In this document: piece by piece, positions 63,910 to 64,000 of the stretch
Layout: every line of letters begins with the position of its first letter
Position numbering within the stretch: position 1 is the first letter of the stretch
From: Mariniphaga sp041684965
GTDB taxonomy: Bacteria > Bacteroidota > Bacteroidia > Bacteroidales > Prolixibacteraceae
Assembly (NCBI GenBank): GCA_041684965.1
Contig: JAWLGR010000011.1
Span: 94,330-158,329 of the forward strand
DNA length: 64,000 bases
Direction of reading: 5' to 3'
Notes under the pieces: model-generated
Told to the model about the DNA's origin: nothing
Database searches by the model: none
The model's input: only the letters and a program-made list of their open reading frames with translations
Position numbers and translations under genes: made by a program

Positions 63910-64000
63910 GTGTGCCGTGCATGGTAAATAACTTGGTGGTGTAAGTCCACTATGGGGGTTTGTAGTTACCAACCATTAGCCAAGAGCAAGGGTGTCCATT
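63910..64000 (+). mobile_element. 5' end of a probable group II intron, cut by the window edge
   Basis: The sequence begins GTGTG, matching the group II intron 5' consensus GUGYG, immediately after the T-run of the tsf terminator. It continues with segments typical of domain I of bacterial group II introns: ggtgtaagtccactatggg, ttaccaacc, and gccaagagcaagggtgtcca. Those strings are remembered from group II introns that encode reverse transcriptase/maturase; no search was done. Insertion just after a terminator is the habit of class C introns. The maturase gene and 3' end would lie beyond base 64000. Confidence 0.65.

Overview
The window is chromosomal DNA of a Bacteroidota bacterium, most likely class Bacteroidia (Marinilabiliales-like; the order is inferred from gene content only). 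Evidence: a type IX secretion C-terminal sorting domain, gliding lipoprotein GldB, a SusC/SusD outer-membrane pair, Bacteroidota-type promoters (TTG, 19 bp, TAnnTTTG), almost no Shine-Dalgarno sequences, and the clusters PASTA protein-rluD-ddl and tgt-lptF. No rRNA, tRNA, CRISPR array, prophage or transposase gene was seen. Most of the window is core housekeeping; two regions are accessory-like (27.4-33.4 kb and 49.7-60.9 kb).

Layout. 0-8 kb: tail of a secreted T9SS protein, a polyprenyl-phosphate sugar transferase, an oxidoreductase-like protein, pcm, a metallo-beta-lactamase-fold hydrolase, gcvP and ispE. 8-17 kb: biotin carrier plus carboxyltransferase (propionyl/methylmalonyl-CoA chemistry), lptF/G-type permease, tgt, a glycosyltransferase-sigma factor-rsmG group, and pfkA. 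17-27 kb: DUF1080 lipoprotein, gldB, nadE, a D-aminoacylase-like lipoprotein, a Crp/Fnr regulator, tdk, a conserved acidic protein, rsmI and a HAD nucleotidase. 27-33.5 kb: a four-gene SusCD locus with two small lipoproteins, resembling the RagAB-type peptide importer locus of Bacteroides. 33.7-40 kb: 'asparagine synthetase B'-like protein, dnaB, ddl, rluD, PASTA protein and rpmH (a 52-residue gene). 40-47 kb: two-component system, DUF1573 protein, meaB, lpd and a DMT transporter. 47.7-61 kb: a dynamin-like GTPase, then an eight-gene minus-strand run (uxuA, a hypothetical, glycogen debranching enzyme, glycosyltransferase, inositol monophosphatase, and a sugar-phosphate module of SorE-like dehydrogenase, aldolase/SrlD-like fusion and PHP protein). 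61-64 kb: rplM-rpsI-rpsB-tsf, then a terminator followed directly by what looks like the 5' end of a group II intron cut by the window edge.

How genes connect. gcvP and lpd supply two parts of the glycine cleavage system. The carboxyltransferase, biotin carrier and MeaB all belong to propionate/methylmalonyl-CoA metabolism. The 56-61 kb operon pairs homologues of the two steps of L-sorbose-1-phosphate to fructose-6-phosphate conversion, with the second fused to a class II aldolase.

Most interesting signals: two intergenic elements built from 11-bp phased units arranged as inverted arms around a 10-bp centre (8206-8314 and 47367-47486); the putative class C-like group II intron at the right edge; the SorE/SrlD-aldolase/PHP operon; identical promoter/initiation regions of rpmH and rplM; two near-leaderless genes; and enzymes that have lost canonical metal ligands (Tgt, the D-aminoacylase homologue).
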